Source: JALHNI01 sp044226365 (lineage in GTDB: Bacteria > Acidobacteriota > Terriglobia > Bryobacterales > Bryobacteraceae). Taken from it: a stretch of DNA of 64,000 nt. Positions 25,176 through 32,864 of this stretch are shown here, piece after piece. The stretch's first letter is position 1, and each line of letters opens with the position of its first letter. Location: the NCBI GenBank assembly GCA_044226365.1, contig JBGAHE010000012.1:29082-93081 (forward strand), in the 5' to 3' direction. The notes under the pieces were generated by a model, which was not told where the DNA came from, ran no database searches, and saw nothing but the letters and a program-made list of their open reading frames with translations. The position numbers and the translations under genes are program-made.

Positions 25176-27721
25176 GAACAATTGAACTGCCGGAGTTGGC
25201 TTTGGTGGCCCTGGTGGGCGTGTCGGGTTCGGGGAAGTCGACCTTCGCGCGCGAACACTTCCTGCCGACCGAGGTTCTCTCTTCCGACTTCTTCCGCGGC
25301 CTGGTGAGTGATGACGAGAGCAGCCAGGAGGCTTCGCGCGATGCCTTCGACGCGCTCTATTACCTGCTCGAAAAGCGGTTGGCATGGGGCAGGCTGACGG
25401 TGGTGGATGCCACGAACGTGCGCGCCGAAGACCGCAAGCGGCTGGTGGCGACGGCGCGCAAGTATCACTGTTTTCCGGTGGCGATCGTGATCGATACGCC
25501 CGAGTCCGTGTGCCAGGAGCGCAACCGCGCGCGGCCGGACCGTGACTTCGGGCCGCAGGTGATCCGCCGGCAGGCGACGGACTTGCGGCGGGGCTTGCGC
25601 GGACTGGAGCGCGAAGGGTTCCGCCACGTGCACCGCCTGACCGAGACGGCGGGAGTCACCATTCGGCGCACGCCGTTGTGGACGAACCGGAGGAGCGAGC
25701 GGGGCCCGTTCGATGTAATTGGCGACGTGCACGGCTGTGCGGACGAACTGCGGCTGCTGCTGAGCAAGCTGGGTTGGGAGAGAAGCGTGTTGCCGGTGGA
25801 GGAGGAACCTTGGGGCACCGAGAGTTGGCAGCACCCGGAAGGCCGCAAGGCCGTTTTCCTGGGCGATCTGGTGGATCGCGGACCGGCGGTGCTGGACGTG
25901 GTGCGGATCGTGCGCAACATGATCGAGGCCGTGGTGGCGCTGTGCGTGCCGGGGAACCACGATGTGAAGCTGTTGCGGTGGCTGCGCGGAAAGAACGTGC
26001 AGGTGAAGCACGGATTGGCGCAATCGATTGCCGAGTTGGAGGCGCTGCCGGCGGACGAGCGCGGGCGCGTGGCGTCGTTTCTCGATGGACTGGTGAGCCA
26101 CGCGGTGCTGGACGAAGGGCGGCTGGTGGTGGCCCATGCGGGGCTGCGCGAAGAGATGCAGGGACGCGCGTCCGGCGCGGTGCGCGAGTTCTGCCTGTAC
26201 GGGGAGACGACCGGCGAGACCGATGAGTTCGGCCTGCCGGTGCGCTACAACTGGGCGGCCGAGTATCGCGGCCAGGCGATGGTGGTGTACGGACATACGC
26301 CGGTGCCCGATGTGCAGTGGTTGAACAATACGGTGAACATCGACACGGGTTGCGTGTTCGGTGGCAGTCTGACAGCGCTGCGGTATCCGGAGCGCGAGTT
26401 CGTGGCGGTGCAGGCGGCGCGCGAGTACGCGGTGCCGGTGCGGCCGCTGCAGTCTGCCGGCGACGGGCGGACGAGCCAGCAGCAACTGGACGATGTGCTG
26501 GATCTGGCGGACGTGACGGGCAAGCGCGGGGTGGAAACGCGGCTGATGCGGCACCTGACGATTCGCGAGGAGAACTCGATCGCGGCGCTTGAGGTGATGA
26601 GCCGCTTTGCGATCGATCCGCATTGGCTGATCTATCTGCCGCCGACGATGTCGCCGAGCGAGACGTCGTCGCGCGCGGAGTATCTGGAGTATCCGACGGA
26701 GAGCTTCGAGTACTTCCGCAAGGCGGGCGTGGAGCGCGTGGTGTGCGAGGAAAAGCACATGGGCTCGCGCGCGGTGATGGTCGTGTGCCGCGATGGGGAC
26801 GCCGCGCGCGAGCGCTTCGGCGTGCTCGATGGACGGGCCGGGGTTTGCTACACGCGCACGGGACGGCCTTTCTTTCCAGAGGAGAAGGAAGAGGCGGCGC
26901 TGGTGGAGCGCGTGCGCGAGGCGGCGACGCGGGCCGGCTGGTGGGAGACGCTGGCGACGACCTGGCTCGCGATCGACTGCGAGTTGATGCCGTGGTCGGC
27001 GAAGGCACGCGAGTTGCTGCAGCGGCAGTATGCGCCGGTGGGCGCGGCTGGAGTGTTGGCGCTGACGGCGGCGCGGCGTTTGCTGGAGCAGAGCCCGGCC
27101 GCCGCGCACTTGGCCGCCGGCTACGGCGAGCGACTGGAGAACGTGACCGCCTATCGCGAGGCTTATCGGCGTTATTGCTGGGAGGTGAAGTCGCTGGAGG
27201 ACTACAAACTGGCGCCGTTCCACCTGTTGGCGTCCGAAGGCGCGGTGCATTTCGACAAGACCCACCGTTGGCACATGGAGACGCTGCGCGGATTGGCGGA
27301 GGCCGATCCGGCGCTGCTGCGGGCGACACCGTATCGCGAAGTGGACCTGAACGATGCGGCCGCAGTGGCTGAGGCGTGCGCGTGGTGGGAAGAGCTCACT
27401 TCGCGCGGCGGCGAGGGGATGGTGATCAAGCCCTGGGACTTCGTGGCGAAAGGGCCGAAGGGATTGGTGCAGCCGGCCCTGAAGTGCCGCGGACGCGAGT
27501 ATCTGCGGATCATCTATGGGCCGGAGTACACGGCGGTGGATCAGTTGCCGCGGCTGCGGCGGCGCAGCGTGGCGGGTAAGCGGTTGCTGGCGATGCGGGA
27601 GTTCGCGTTGGGTCACGAGGCGCTGGAGCGTTTCGTGGCGCGCGAACCGCTGCGGCGGGTGCATGAGTGCGTGTTCGGCGTGCTGGCGCTGGAGAGCGAG
27701 CCGGTGGATCCGCGGCTGTAA
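25172..27721 (+). CDS. pnkp: Pnkp: polynucleotide 5'-kinase / 2',3'-phosphatase / RNA ligase
   Basis: 849 residues in three modules. The kinase has P-loop GVSGSGKST (16-24) and a VVDATN segment (78-82). The metallophosphatase has GDVHG (184-188), GDLVDRG (231-237), GNHD (261-264) and a GHTP motif (374-377). The nucleotidyltransferase/ligase has the lysine motif EKHMGSR (Lys528), ELMPW, EGMVIKP (748-754) and LKCRGREYLRI near 770. This is the full bacterial Pnkp architecture at normal length, with every catalytic motif intact. It heals 5'-OH and cyclic-phosphate ends and seals them with Hen1. It is the last clear member of the sigma-54-driven operon. A long antisense open frame is a composition artefact. 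Confidence 0.97.
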   Translation: MRTIELPELALVALVGVSGSGKSTFAREHFLPTEVLSSDFFRGLVSDDESSQEASRDAFDALYYLLEKRLAWGRLTVVDATNVRAEDRKRLVATARKYHCFPVAIVIDTPESVCQERNRARPDRDFGPQVIRRQATDLRRGLRGLEREGFRHVHRLTETAGVTIRRTPLWTNRRSERGPFDVIGDVHGCADELRLLLSKLGWERSVLPVEEEPWGTESWQHPEGRKAVFLGDLVDRGPAVLDVVRIVRNMIEAVVALCVPGNHDVKLLRWLRGKNVQVKHGLAQSIAELEALPADERGRVASFLDGLVSHAVLDEGRLVVAHAGLREEMQGRASGAVREFCLYGETTGETDEFGLPVRYNWAAEYRGQAMVVYGHTPVPDVQWLNNTVNIDTGCVFGGSLTALRYPEREFVAVQAAREYAVPVRPLQSAGDGRTSQQQLDDVLDLADVTGKRGVETRLMRHLTIREENSIAALEVMSRFAIDPHWLIYLPPTMSPSETSSRAEYLEYPTESFEYFRKAGVERVVCEEKHMGSRAVMVVCRDGDAARERFGVLDGRAGVCYTRTGRPFFPEEKEEAALVERVREAATRAGWWETLATTWLAIDCELMPWSAKARELLQRQYAPVGAAGVLALTAARRLLEQSPAAAHLAAGYGERLENVTAYREAYRRYCWEVKSLEDYKLAPFHLLASEGAVHFDKTHRWHMETLRGLAEADPALLRATPYREVDLNDAAAVAEACAWWEELTSRGGEGMVIKPWDFVAKGPKGLVQPALKCRGREYLRIIYGPEYTAVDQLPRLRRRSVAGKRLLAMREFALGHEALERFVAREPLRRVHECVFGVLALESEPVDPRL

Positions 27722-27767
27722 GTGAGCCGATTCCGGCCTGACTTGCGCGTGGTGGAGTGAGGAAACC

Positions 27768-28121
27768 ATGTCAGTAAAAAGTTGGGCCGGAAAGTTGTTG
27801 CTGGCGCTGGTGGCGCTGGAAGTGGCGATGCGGATTCTGAGTCCGCTGGTGGCGGCGCCGAGCGTGAACGCTCAGGCGAACGAATGGCCGCTGTTTATCG
27901 AGCCGGGGACGACGATTTTGCGCGACCCGGTGAGCGGCGCGCAGATGCAAGGCAAGGTGGTGGTGGACCGGCGGACAGGCGACGTCTTCGGCTTTCCGAC
28001 CGGAACGTCAGCGCCGTATCCGGTGGATACGACGAACAATGTGCCGCCGACGGTGAAGGCGATTCACCTGGGGCGGTTTGACCTGGGTTCACTGAAGGTG
28101 ACGAAACGAACCCGGGAGTAG
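27768..28121 (+). CDS. Small secreted/membrane-anchored hypothetical protein
   Basis: 117 residues. I do not recognise the family. Residues ~5-28 (KLLLALVALEVAMRILSPLVAAPS) form a signal peptide or anchor. The rest contains FIEPGTTILRDP, VVVDRRTGDVFGFPTG and a proline-rich tail, somewhat like small acidobacterial exported proteins. GTGAGGAAACC before the ATG supplies a ribosome site. It lies 46 bases after pnkp in the same direction and could be read from the same transcript, but its exported nature argues against a role in cytoplasmic RNA repair. Confidence 0.7.
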   Translation: MSVKSWAGKLLLALVALEVAMRILSPLVAAPSVNAQANEWPLFIEPGTTILRDPVSGAQMQGKVVVDRRTGDVFGFPTGTSAPYPVDTTNNVPPTVKAIHLGRFDLGSLKVTKRTRE

Positions 28122-28203
28122 TTGATTACAAGAGACTTAGTATTTTCGGTGGTCCGCGGCGGGACTCGAGAGGGCGAAGCCGGGCCACGATTCAGGGTCG
28201 CAT

Positions 28204-28281
28204 GGCCAACCAAGCGCACAGGGTTGGTGGCCGGCGGGCGGTGCGCTAAGTGACTGCGGGTGAAAGCGGTTGCGCACCGCC
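28204..28281 (+). other. Structured intergenic segment
   Basis: This 78-base part of the 189-base gap between convergent genes can fold into two hairpins. GGCCAACC pairs with GGTT and GGCC with a 3-base bulge, and GGCGGTGCGC pairs perfectly with GCGCACCGCC around a 25-base loop containing GGGTGAAAG. There is no T tract on either strand in the right place for a terminator. It may be a small RNA or a repeat; function unknown. Confidence 0.4.
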
Positions 28282-28310
28282 AAAAAATTTCAAGAGAGTG
28301 TGAACGCCAG

Positions 28311-29420
28311 CTAGGCCTTGGCGCGCGCGAGGGCGACGTTTTCCTGCACGTGCTGGGACGTGATCATCTCCGAGACGCAGGCGGTGAGGTGCGGATTGCG
28401 CAAGGCCCAGATATAGCTCTTGCGGGGAGCGCTGAGGTCGCCGGGGACGGCGGCGTTGAGACGTTCCAGACGTTCGGGTGGGGTGACACGTCCGCGGCCC
28501 AGGTTCGCGGGGCGCGCGGCTTTCATGGCGATGACGCCGAGACCGGCTCGGTGCGCCGCGGCCAAGGCCGGTTCGACGCGGGGAGCGTTGAACAGGTTGT
28601 AGGCGACCATGGCGGCGGAGTAGACCTTGGTTTTAACGGCCGCTTCCAGGACGCCGCCGGGGTCGGTGTGCGAGGAGAGTCCGAGGTGGCGGACTTTGCC
28701 AGCCTTCTTCAGTTTCTCGAAGGCTTCGAAGATCTCGGGATGGTTGGCGACTTCATAGGGCGTGTTGGCGCCGTGCGGGCACATGAGGAGGTCGAGGTGG
28801 TCGGTGCCGAGGCGGGCGAGGGACTCGTCGACGGACTTGAGGATGAGGTCGCGGTAGTTGGCGGGGCGATCGATGCGGTCGCCGTACTTGCGGGCCATGA
28901 CGTTGGCGAGCGAGGCCTGATCTAACTCTTCCTGCTGGCCGTTGAAGTAGTTCAAGAAGTACTCGGGCGCCTCAACCTGGCGGCGGGTGACTTCGTCCTT
29001 GGCGGCGGACTTGAGGCGCTTCTGCTCGGTGTCGTCAAGACTGGCGAAGATGTCCGTGTACAGCTTGTTGCGGTTGATGTCCCAGGTGCTGATTTTGGAG
29101 TTCAGGAAGAACTTGTCGCGGCCGCGGGCTTTGATGACTTTGGCGTAACCGGCTTCGCTGCGGCCGTTGCCGTAGGCGGGGGCGGTGTCGAGGTAGTTGA
29201 GGCCGAGGTCGAGGGCTTCGAGGACGTGATCGTAGCTATCGACGCTGATGGTGTTGCCGCCCATGACGACTTCGGAGATGAGGTAGTTGGTGCGGCCGAG
29301 GCGGCGGTAAGCCACGCCGGCTTGACGGTTGCGGGTTTCGCCTTGGGCCGGAGCAGCATCGGCTTTGAGCGCGAGAGCGGCCGGCAGTGCGAGTTCGAGG
29401 AATTCACGGCGGCGGATCAT
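28311..29420 (-). CDS. Tat-type aldo/keto reductase
   Basis: 369 residues from the ATG at 29420, chosen because it begins a twin-arginine-like leader (MIRRREFLELALPAALALKADA); ATG codons at 29429 and a longer frame to 29468 are alternatives. The aldo/keto-reductase TIM barrel shows YRRLGRTNYLISEVVMGGN, the catalytic Asp/Tyr region DTAPAYGNGRSE, HLDLLMCPHGAN (where relatives carry the catalytic His), and HLGLSSHTDP. It is probably an exported or Tat-targeted oxidoreductase of the acidobacterial/planctomycete type; NADPH use outside the cytoplasm would require folding before export. It is divergent from the putative selenoprotein gene by 46 bases. Confidence 0.85.
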   Translation of the reverse strand: MIRRREFLELALPAALALKADAAPAQGETRNRQAGVAYRRLGRTNYLISEVVMGGNTISVDSYDHVLEALDLGLNYLDTAPAYGNGRSEAGYAKVIKARGRDKFFLNSKISTWDINRNKLYTDIFASLDDTEQKRLKSAAKDEVTRRQVEAPEYFLNYFNGQQEELDQASLANVMARKYGDRIDRPANYRDLILKSVDESLARLGTDHLDLLMCPHGANTPYEVANHPEIFEAFEKLKKAGKVRHLGLSSHTDPGGVLEAAVKTKVYSAAMVAYNLFNAPRVEPALAAAHRAGLGVIAMKAARPANLGRGRVTPPERLERLNAAVPGDLSAPRKSYIWALRNPHLTACVSEMITSQHVQENVALARAKA

Positions 29421-29466
29421 GGGGATCATTCTAGCGGATCGGGGATCGAAGTATGCTGAAAGAGTC

Positions 29467-30699
29467 ATGATTCATCGCCTGTTTTTGCTGGTGGTTTTGT
29501 CGACTCTGGGCCTGTGCGCGCAAGATGAAGGGATTAACTGGTTGGACAGTTATCCGGAAGCGGTGAAAATCGCCAAGGAGACGAAGAAGCCGATTTTTGT
29601 TGAGTTCCGGTGCGAAGCTTGAATTAACGGAAGAAATTTTGACGCACAGGTTGTGCTGTCACCGAAAGATTCTCCGCTCGGCAAACAACTCGATCAGTAC
29701 GTGTGTGTCCGCATCACGAGGCTGGACAACATGGACATGGGGCTGTTTGAACACGATCGCAATAATGCGATCTATTTCTACGCGCTCAATAGCGATGAAC
29801 AGATCTACCTGCGTTACGGCGGGCGCGACTCGGCGTCGGCGGAAACGTATCTGCAAACCGACAGTCTGGAACTGGCGCTGAAGCAGGGGCTCGAGTTGCA
29901 TCGGCGTTATCTGGCGGGGACGCTGCCGAAGGTGCCGCGGCCGGCGCCGATCATGCCGAGGTCGATTCCGCTGTTGGTGAAGCGGACGTTTGAGCAGAAT
30001 CAGTGCGTGGAGTGTCATCTGGTGCAGGACTTCCAGAACATGCACCGGGAATTGGACGGGACGCTGGACCCGGTGACGCATTTGTACAAGTCGCCGGACA
30101 TCAAGACGATTGGCATCTATCTGGATGTGCCGAAGGGGCTGGTGGTGCGCGAAGCCAAGGGCGCGGCGATTGCGGCGGGGATGCAGGCCGGGGACCGGAT
30201 CACGGCGCTGAACGGCACGCCGGTGTATACGTTCGGCGATCTGCAGTATCGCTATGACAAGGTGAACCGGCAAGCCAAGGAAATCGAACTGACGGTGGAG
30301 CGGGCCGGGAAGCCGGTGGCGCTGAAGGTGGATCTGCCGATTCGCTGGTGGTACACGGATTTGCGGTTCCGGCAATCGTCAGTGGACCCGCGGCTGTACT
30401 TCGAGGACAAGGTGCTGACGAACGAGGAGCGGGCGAAGCTGGGCTTGAAGCCGGAAGGCTTTGCGAGCCAGGTGAAGTACGTGTCGGACTTTGCGAAGGT
30501 GATGGGCGCGCATGAACTGAAGGTGGGCGATGTGATCTATGCCGTGGATGGCGTGGAGACGGATCCGCTGGCGCATACGGCGGAGCTGTATCTGAAGATT
30601 CGCAAGCCGGTGGGGGCGGAAGTGAAGCTGGGTGTGCTGCGCGACGGGCAGCGGATTACAATGCCCTTAAAGAGCAGTCGCATGAGTTTTCGGAAATGA
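29467..30699 (+). CDS. Thioredoxin-like/PDZ protein with in-frame TGA in a CxxU motif; candidate selenoprotein
   Basis: One frame runs from ATG 29467 to TGA 30699 (410 residues) with a single internal TGA at 29620-29622. Signal peptide MIHRLFLLVVLSTLGLCAQ precedes a thioredoxin-like segment, KKPIFVEFRCEA-[TGA]-INGRNFDAQVV, so the TGA sits exactly in a C49-E-A-U52 redox motif. Family resemblance continues without a frame change after the stop. Later come CVECH (180-184, a possible heme or thiol site) and two PDZ-like regions (~210-270 and ~330-400). A SECIS-like hairpin follows the TGA at 29641-29660. The next gene is ATGA-coupled and DsbD-N-like. Alternatives are a nonsense mutation, or restart at GTG 29653 yielding a truncated 348-residue protein. 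Selenocysteine reading is inferred, since no sel genes lie in the window. Confidence 0.7.
29641..29660 (+). promoter_or_regulatory. SECIS-like stem-loop downstream of the in-frame TGA
   Basis: GAC-GCAC-AGGTT-GTGC-T-GTC folds into a 4+3 bp stem with one bulged U and apical loop AGGUU. The loop begins 26 bases after the TGA, within the range reported for bacterial SECIS elements. It closely resembles the AGGUCU loop of E. coli fdhF. The hairpin lies inside coding sequence, as bacterial SECIS elements must. Confidence 0.6.
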
Positions 30700-31202
30700 T
30701 CGCCATCTTACTTCTTGCCCTCGCCCAGGATTGGTCTCCCGCGGCGCAGGTGATTCACGACGAGACCATCTGCATTCAGTATCAGGCGCGCGTGGTGGGC
30801 GATCACCTGGAAGTGCGGGCGAAGCTCGCGCCGGGCTGGCATACGTTTTCAATGGATAACAAGATCCGGGCGACGGAGAAGCTGGCGGGGAAGCGGTCGC
30901 TGGGGCAGGACAAGCCGACATCGATTGCGGTGAGCGGCGCGACGCCCGTGGGCGGCTGGTATCAGAGCGAAGTGAAGGACTTTTCGAAGCCGGAGCTGAA
31001 CTGGTTCAGTTGGGGCTTTGAGAACGAAGTGCTGTTCGCGACGAAGCTGAAAGATGCCGCCGGGCCGCTCAGCTTAACGATGAACGGCCAGGCCTGCTCG
31101 GATTCGACTTGCAAGAACATCGACACGACGTTGACGCTGCCAGCGGTGAAGCTGGGCGCGGCGGCGTCGATGCCGGCGGGATTGATCGCGGTTCGGCACT
31201 AA
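30696..31202 (+). CDS. DsbD N-terminal-domain-like (protein-disulfide reductase) secreted protein
   Basis: 168 residues with a short leader (MIAILLLALAQ). The body matches the immunoglobulin-like nDsbD domain: LAPGWHTFSM near residue 50, a WYQSE...F segment, and the cysteine pair in GQACSDSTCK near residue 140, where nDsbD has its active-site cysteines. Full DsbD also has a membrane and a thioredoxin domain, both absent here, so this is a stand-alone domain that passes electrons between thiol proteins. Its ATG overlaps the stop of the CxxU gene (ATGA), which strongly suggests that the two are redox partners in the periplasm. A strong terminator follows. Confidence 0.8.
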   Translation: MIAILLLALAQDWSPAAQVIHDETICIQYQARVVGDHLEVRAKLAPGWHTFSMDNKIRATEKLAGKRSLGQDKPTSIAVSGATPVGGWYQSEVKDFSKPELNWFSWGFENEVLFATKLKDAAGPLSLTMNGQACSDSTCKNIDTTLTLPAVKLGAAASMPAGLIAVRH

Positions 31203-31216
31203 TCGGGCTTGAATGG

Positions 31217-31254
31217 AAAGGGCCTCGTCCGGGAGGACGAGGCCTTTTGTTTTT
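31217..31254 (+). terminator. Rho-independent terminator
   Basis: Stem GGCCTCGTCC/GGACGAGGCC with loop GGGA, preceded by A residues and followed by TTTTGTTTTT, 15 bases after the DsbD-like stop. It ends the CxxU operon and, to a lesser extent, could serve the convergent DUF1080 gene. Confidence 0.88.
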
Positions 31255-31271
31255 GGCAGATCCGGTGAGGG

Positions 31272-31904
31272 CTACTTGAGGGGCTTCACGCGGATGTTCT
31301 TGTACATGACGGTGGAGCCGGGGTCGTGGGCCTGGAGGGCGAAGGTGCCGCTGGCGAGCTTACGGCCGGGGTTGTCCTTGGGGCCGGCCCAGTCGTCGGG
31401 CTGGGTCCAGTCAGAGACCTTCTGGCCGTTGACGAAGACCTGGACGTGCTTGCCCTGGACGACGATGTGTTCGGTGAACCATTCGTTGTCCTTGAAGGGG
31501 ACTTTGTTGTCCTGAACGTTGTAGAGGCCGCCGGTCTTTTTCCAGTCGCCGTGAGAATTATTGACCTGGACTTCGAAGCCCTTATCGGGCCAGCCGGTTT
31601 CCTGATACTTGGTGTGGAAGTAGATGCCGCCGTTGGAGACCGGCTTGGTCATGACGTCGACTTTGAGTTCGAAGTTGGTGAGGTCGGCCGGCTTGCCCTT
31701 GATCATGCCGGTGTAATAGAGGTGGCAGCGCTTGCCGTTGGCGACGATGGCGCCGTCTTTGACGCTGAAGGCGTCTTCGTTTTCTTTGGACTTAGTCCAG
31801 CCGTTGAGGTCTTTACCGTCGAACAGAGAGATGAAGCCTTTTTCAGGCTTGTCAGCAGCCAACAGAGTGCCTAAGGCGAGGCTTAACAGGAAGACAGATC
31901 GCAT
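31272..31904 (-). CDS. DUF1080 (3-keto-disaccharide hydrolase/concanavalin-like) secreted protein
   Basis: 210 residues from the ATG at 31904, which starts a signal peptide (MRSVFLLSLALGTLLAA); a much longer upstream frame runs antisense through neighbours and is artefactual. DUF1080 landmarks are FISLFDGKDLNGWT at the start, KDGAIVANG, SNGGIYFHTKYQETGWPDKGFEVQV in two blocks, and a C-terminal GTFALQAHDPGSTVMYKNIRVKPL. The fold is a concanavalin-like beta-sandwich, and related proteins hydrolyse 3-keto-glycosides or bind glycans. It is followed upstream by an NHL gene in the same direction. Confidence 0.88.
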   Translation of the reverse strand: MRSVFLLSLALGTLLAADKPEKGFISLFDGKDLNGWTKSKENEDAFSVKDGAIVANGKRCHLYYTGMIKGKPADLTNFELKVDVMTKPVSNGGIYFHTKYQETGWPDKGFEVQVNNSHGDWKKTGGLYNVQDNKVPFKDNEWFTEHIVVQGKHVQVFVNGQKVSDWTQPDDWAGPKDNPGRKLASGTFALQAHDPGSTVMYKNIRVKPLK

Positions 31905-31926
31905 GTGTATGACTTTATCAAACGAG

Positions 31927-32808
31927 CTAAGGTTTGGCCGGGCGCCAGAGCCAGACGTGGTCCGGACGGGCGCCGGAGGTGAGGAGGCCATCGCGGACGT
32001 TGAGGCAATGGTGGCCGTGGGCGGATTCGGTGTGGCCGAGGATTTCGCCGGTGCGGGGATGAAGTTTGAGGAGCCAGCCGTTGGCGGAGGTGGGGTCCTG
32101 GAGGCGTTGGGTGCCGACCCACAAGGCGCCTTCGGCGTAGGTAACTGAGGTGACCATGCCGAGGTTCGGGAACTCGCCGAGCGGGCGGCCTTCCTGATTG
32201 AAGCGCTGGATGCGGCCGTTCTTGCGGTCGGCGACGTAGATGACGCCATCGGGATCGATGGCGATGCCGTGGGGTTGATTGAATTGGGCGGAGCCGGAGC
32301 CGGGGCGGCCGAATTCGCGGAGACGTTGTCCGGCGGCGGAGTACTCGAGGATGCGGGCGTTGCCGTAGCCGTCCGAGATGAAGAGATGGCCGTTGGGGGC
32401 GAAGGCGATGTCCGTGGTGCCGTTGAAGTCGCTGCCGTTGTTGGGCTGGCCGCCGACGGCGATTTCGAGGAGCTTTTGGCCTTGGGGCGAGAACTTGTAA
32501 ATGAGGGAGCTGGACGAATCGGTGGTCCAGACGTTGCCTTGGGGGTCGAAGCGGATGGAATGGGGGATTTTGAAGAGGCCGCGCCCCCAGGAGCGGAGGA
32601 TTTTGCCGGAACGGTCGGTGACGAGGATGGGGTCCAGGGCGGGGTCGCGTTGGAGGATGTAGAGGAGGCCATCCGGGCCCAGGGCGACGGCGGAAGGAAA
32701 GCCGATGGGGGCGGCGACACGGATCTCGAGGCGTTCGAGGGGGAGGCGGGGCGAGGCTTCGATGCGTGCGGCTTCATCGAAGGCGAGCAGGGCCAGGAAG
32801 AGGAACAT
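31927..32808 (-). CDS. NHL-repeat beta-propeller secreted protein
   Basis: 293 residues. A short leader (MFLFLALLAFDEAARIEA) precedes about six NHL blades: FPSAVALGPDGLLYI, IPHSIRFDPQGNVWTTDS, TTDIAFAPNGHLFISDG, QPHGIAIDPDGVIYVAD. The blades are regular and there is no catalytic signature, so binding or scaffold function is most likely; 6-bladed propellers of the peptidyl-amidating lyase type look similar. It lies 22 bases upstream of the DUF1080 start in the same direction, so a two-gene transcript is plausible. It is divergent from alaS. Confidence 0.85.
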   Translation of the reverse strand: MFLFLALLAFDEAARIEASPRLPLERLEIRVAAPIGFPSAVALGPDGLLYILQRDPALDPILVTDRSGKILRSWGRGLFKIPHSIRFDPQGNVWTTDSSSSLIYKFSPQGQKLLEIAVGGQPNNGSDFNGTTDIAFAPNGHLFISDGYGNARILEYSAAGQRLREFGRPGSGSAQFNQPHGIAIDPDGVIYVADRKNGRIQRFNQEGRPLGEFPNLGMVTSVTYAEGALWVGTQRLQDPTSANGWLLKLHPRTGEILGHTESAHGHHCLNVRDGLLTSGARPDHVWLWRPAKP

Positions 32809-32864
32809 GGCGGGCAGTGTATCAGCAGGATTCTCGAATCGCCATGCGAGAATAGGAGTTTCCC

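Noticed and set aside
25124..27769. 881-residue open frame antisense to pnkp
   Set aside because: It is Arg/His/Gln-rich low-complexity translation of the complement of a G-rich gene; the + strand frame contains every Pnkp catalytic motif.
28122..28310. RNase P RNA or tmRNA
   Set aside because: The gap is too short, and the conserved core sequences of both RNAs are missing despite a GGGTGAAAG that looked suggestive.
29653..30699. Independent 348-residue gene starting at GTG 29653
   Set aside because: It would lack a signal peptide and begin mid-domain inside the SECIS-like hairpin; the upstream 51 codons in the same frame supply the leader and first half of the thioredoxin-like segment.
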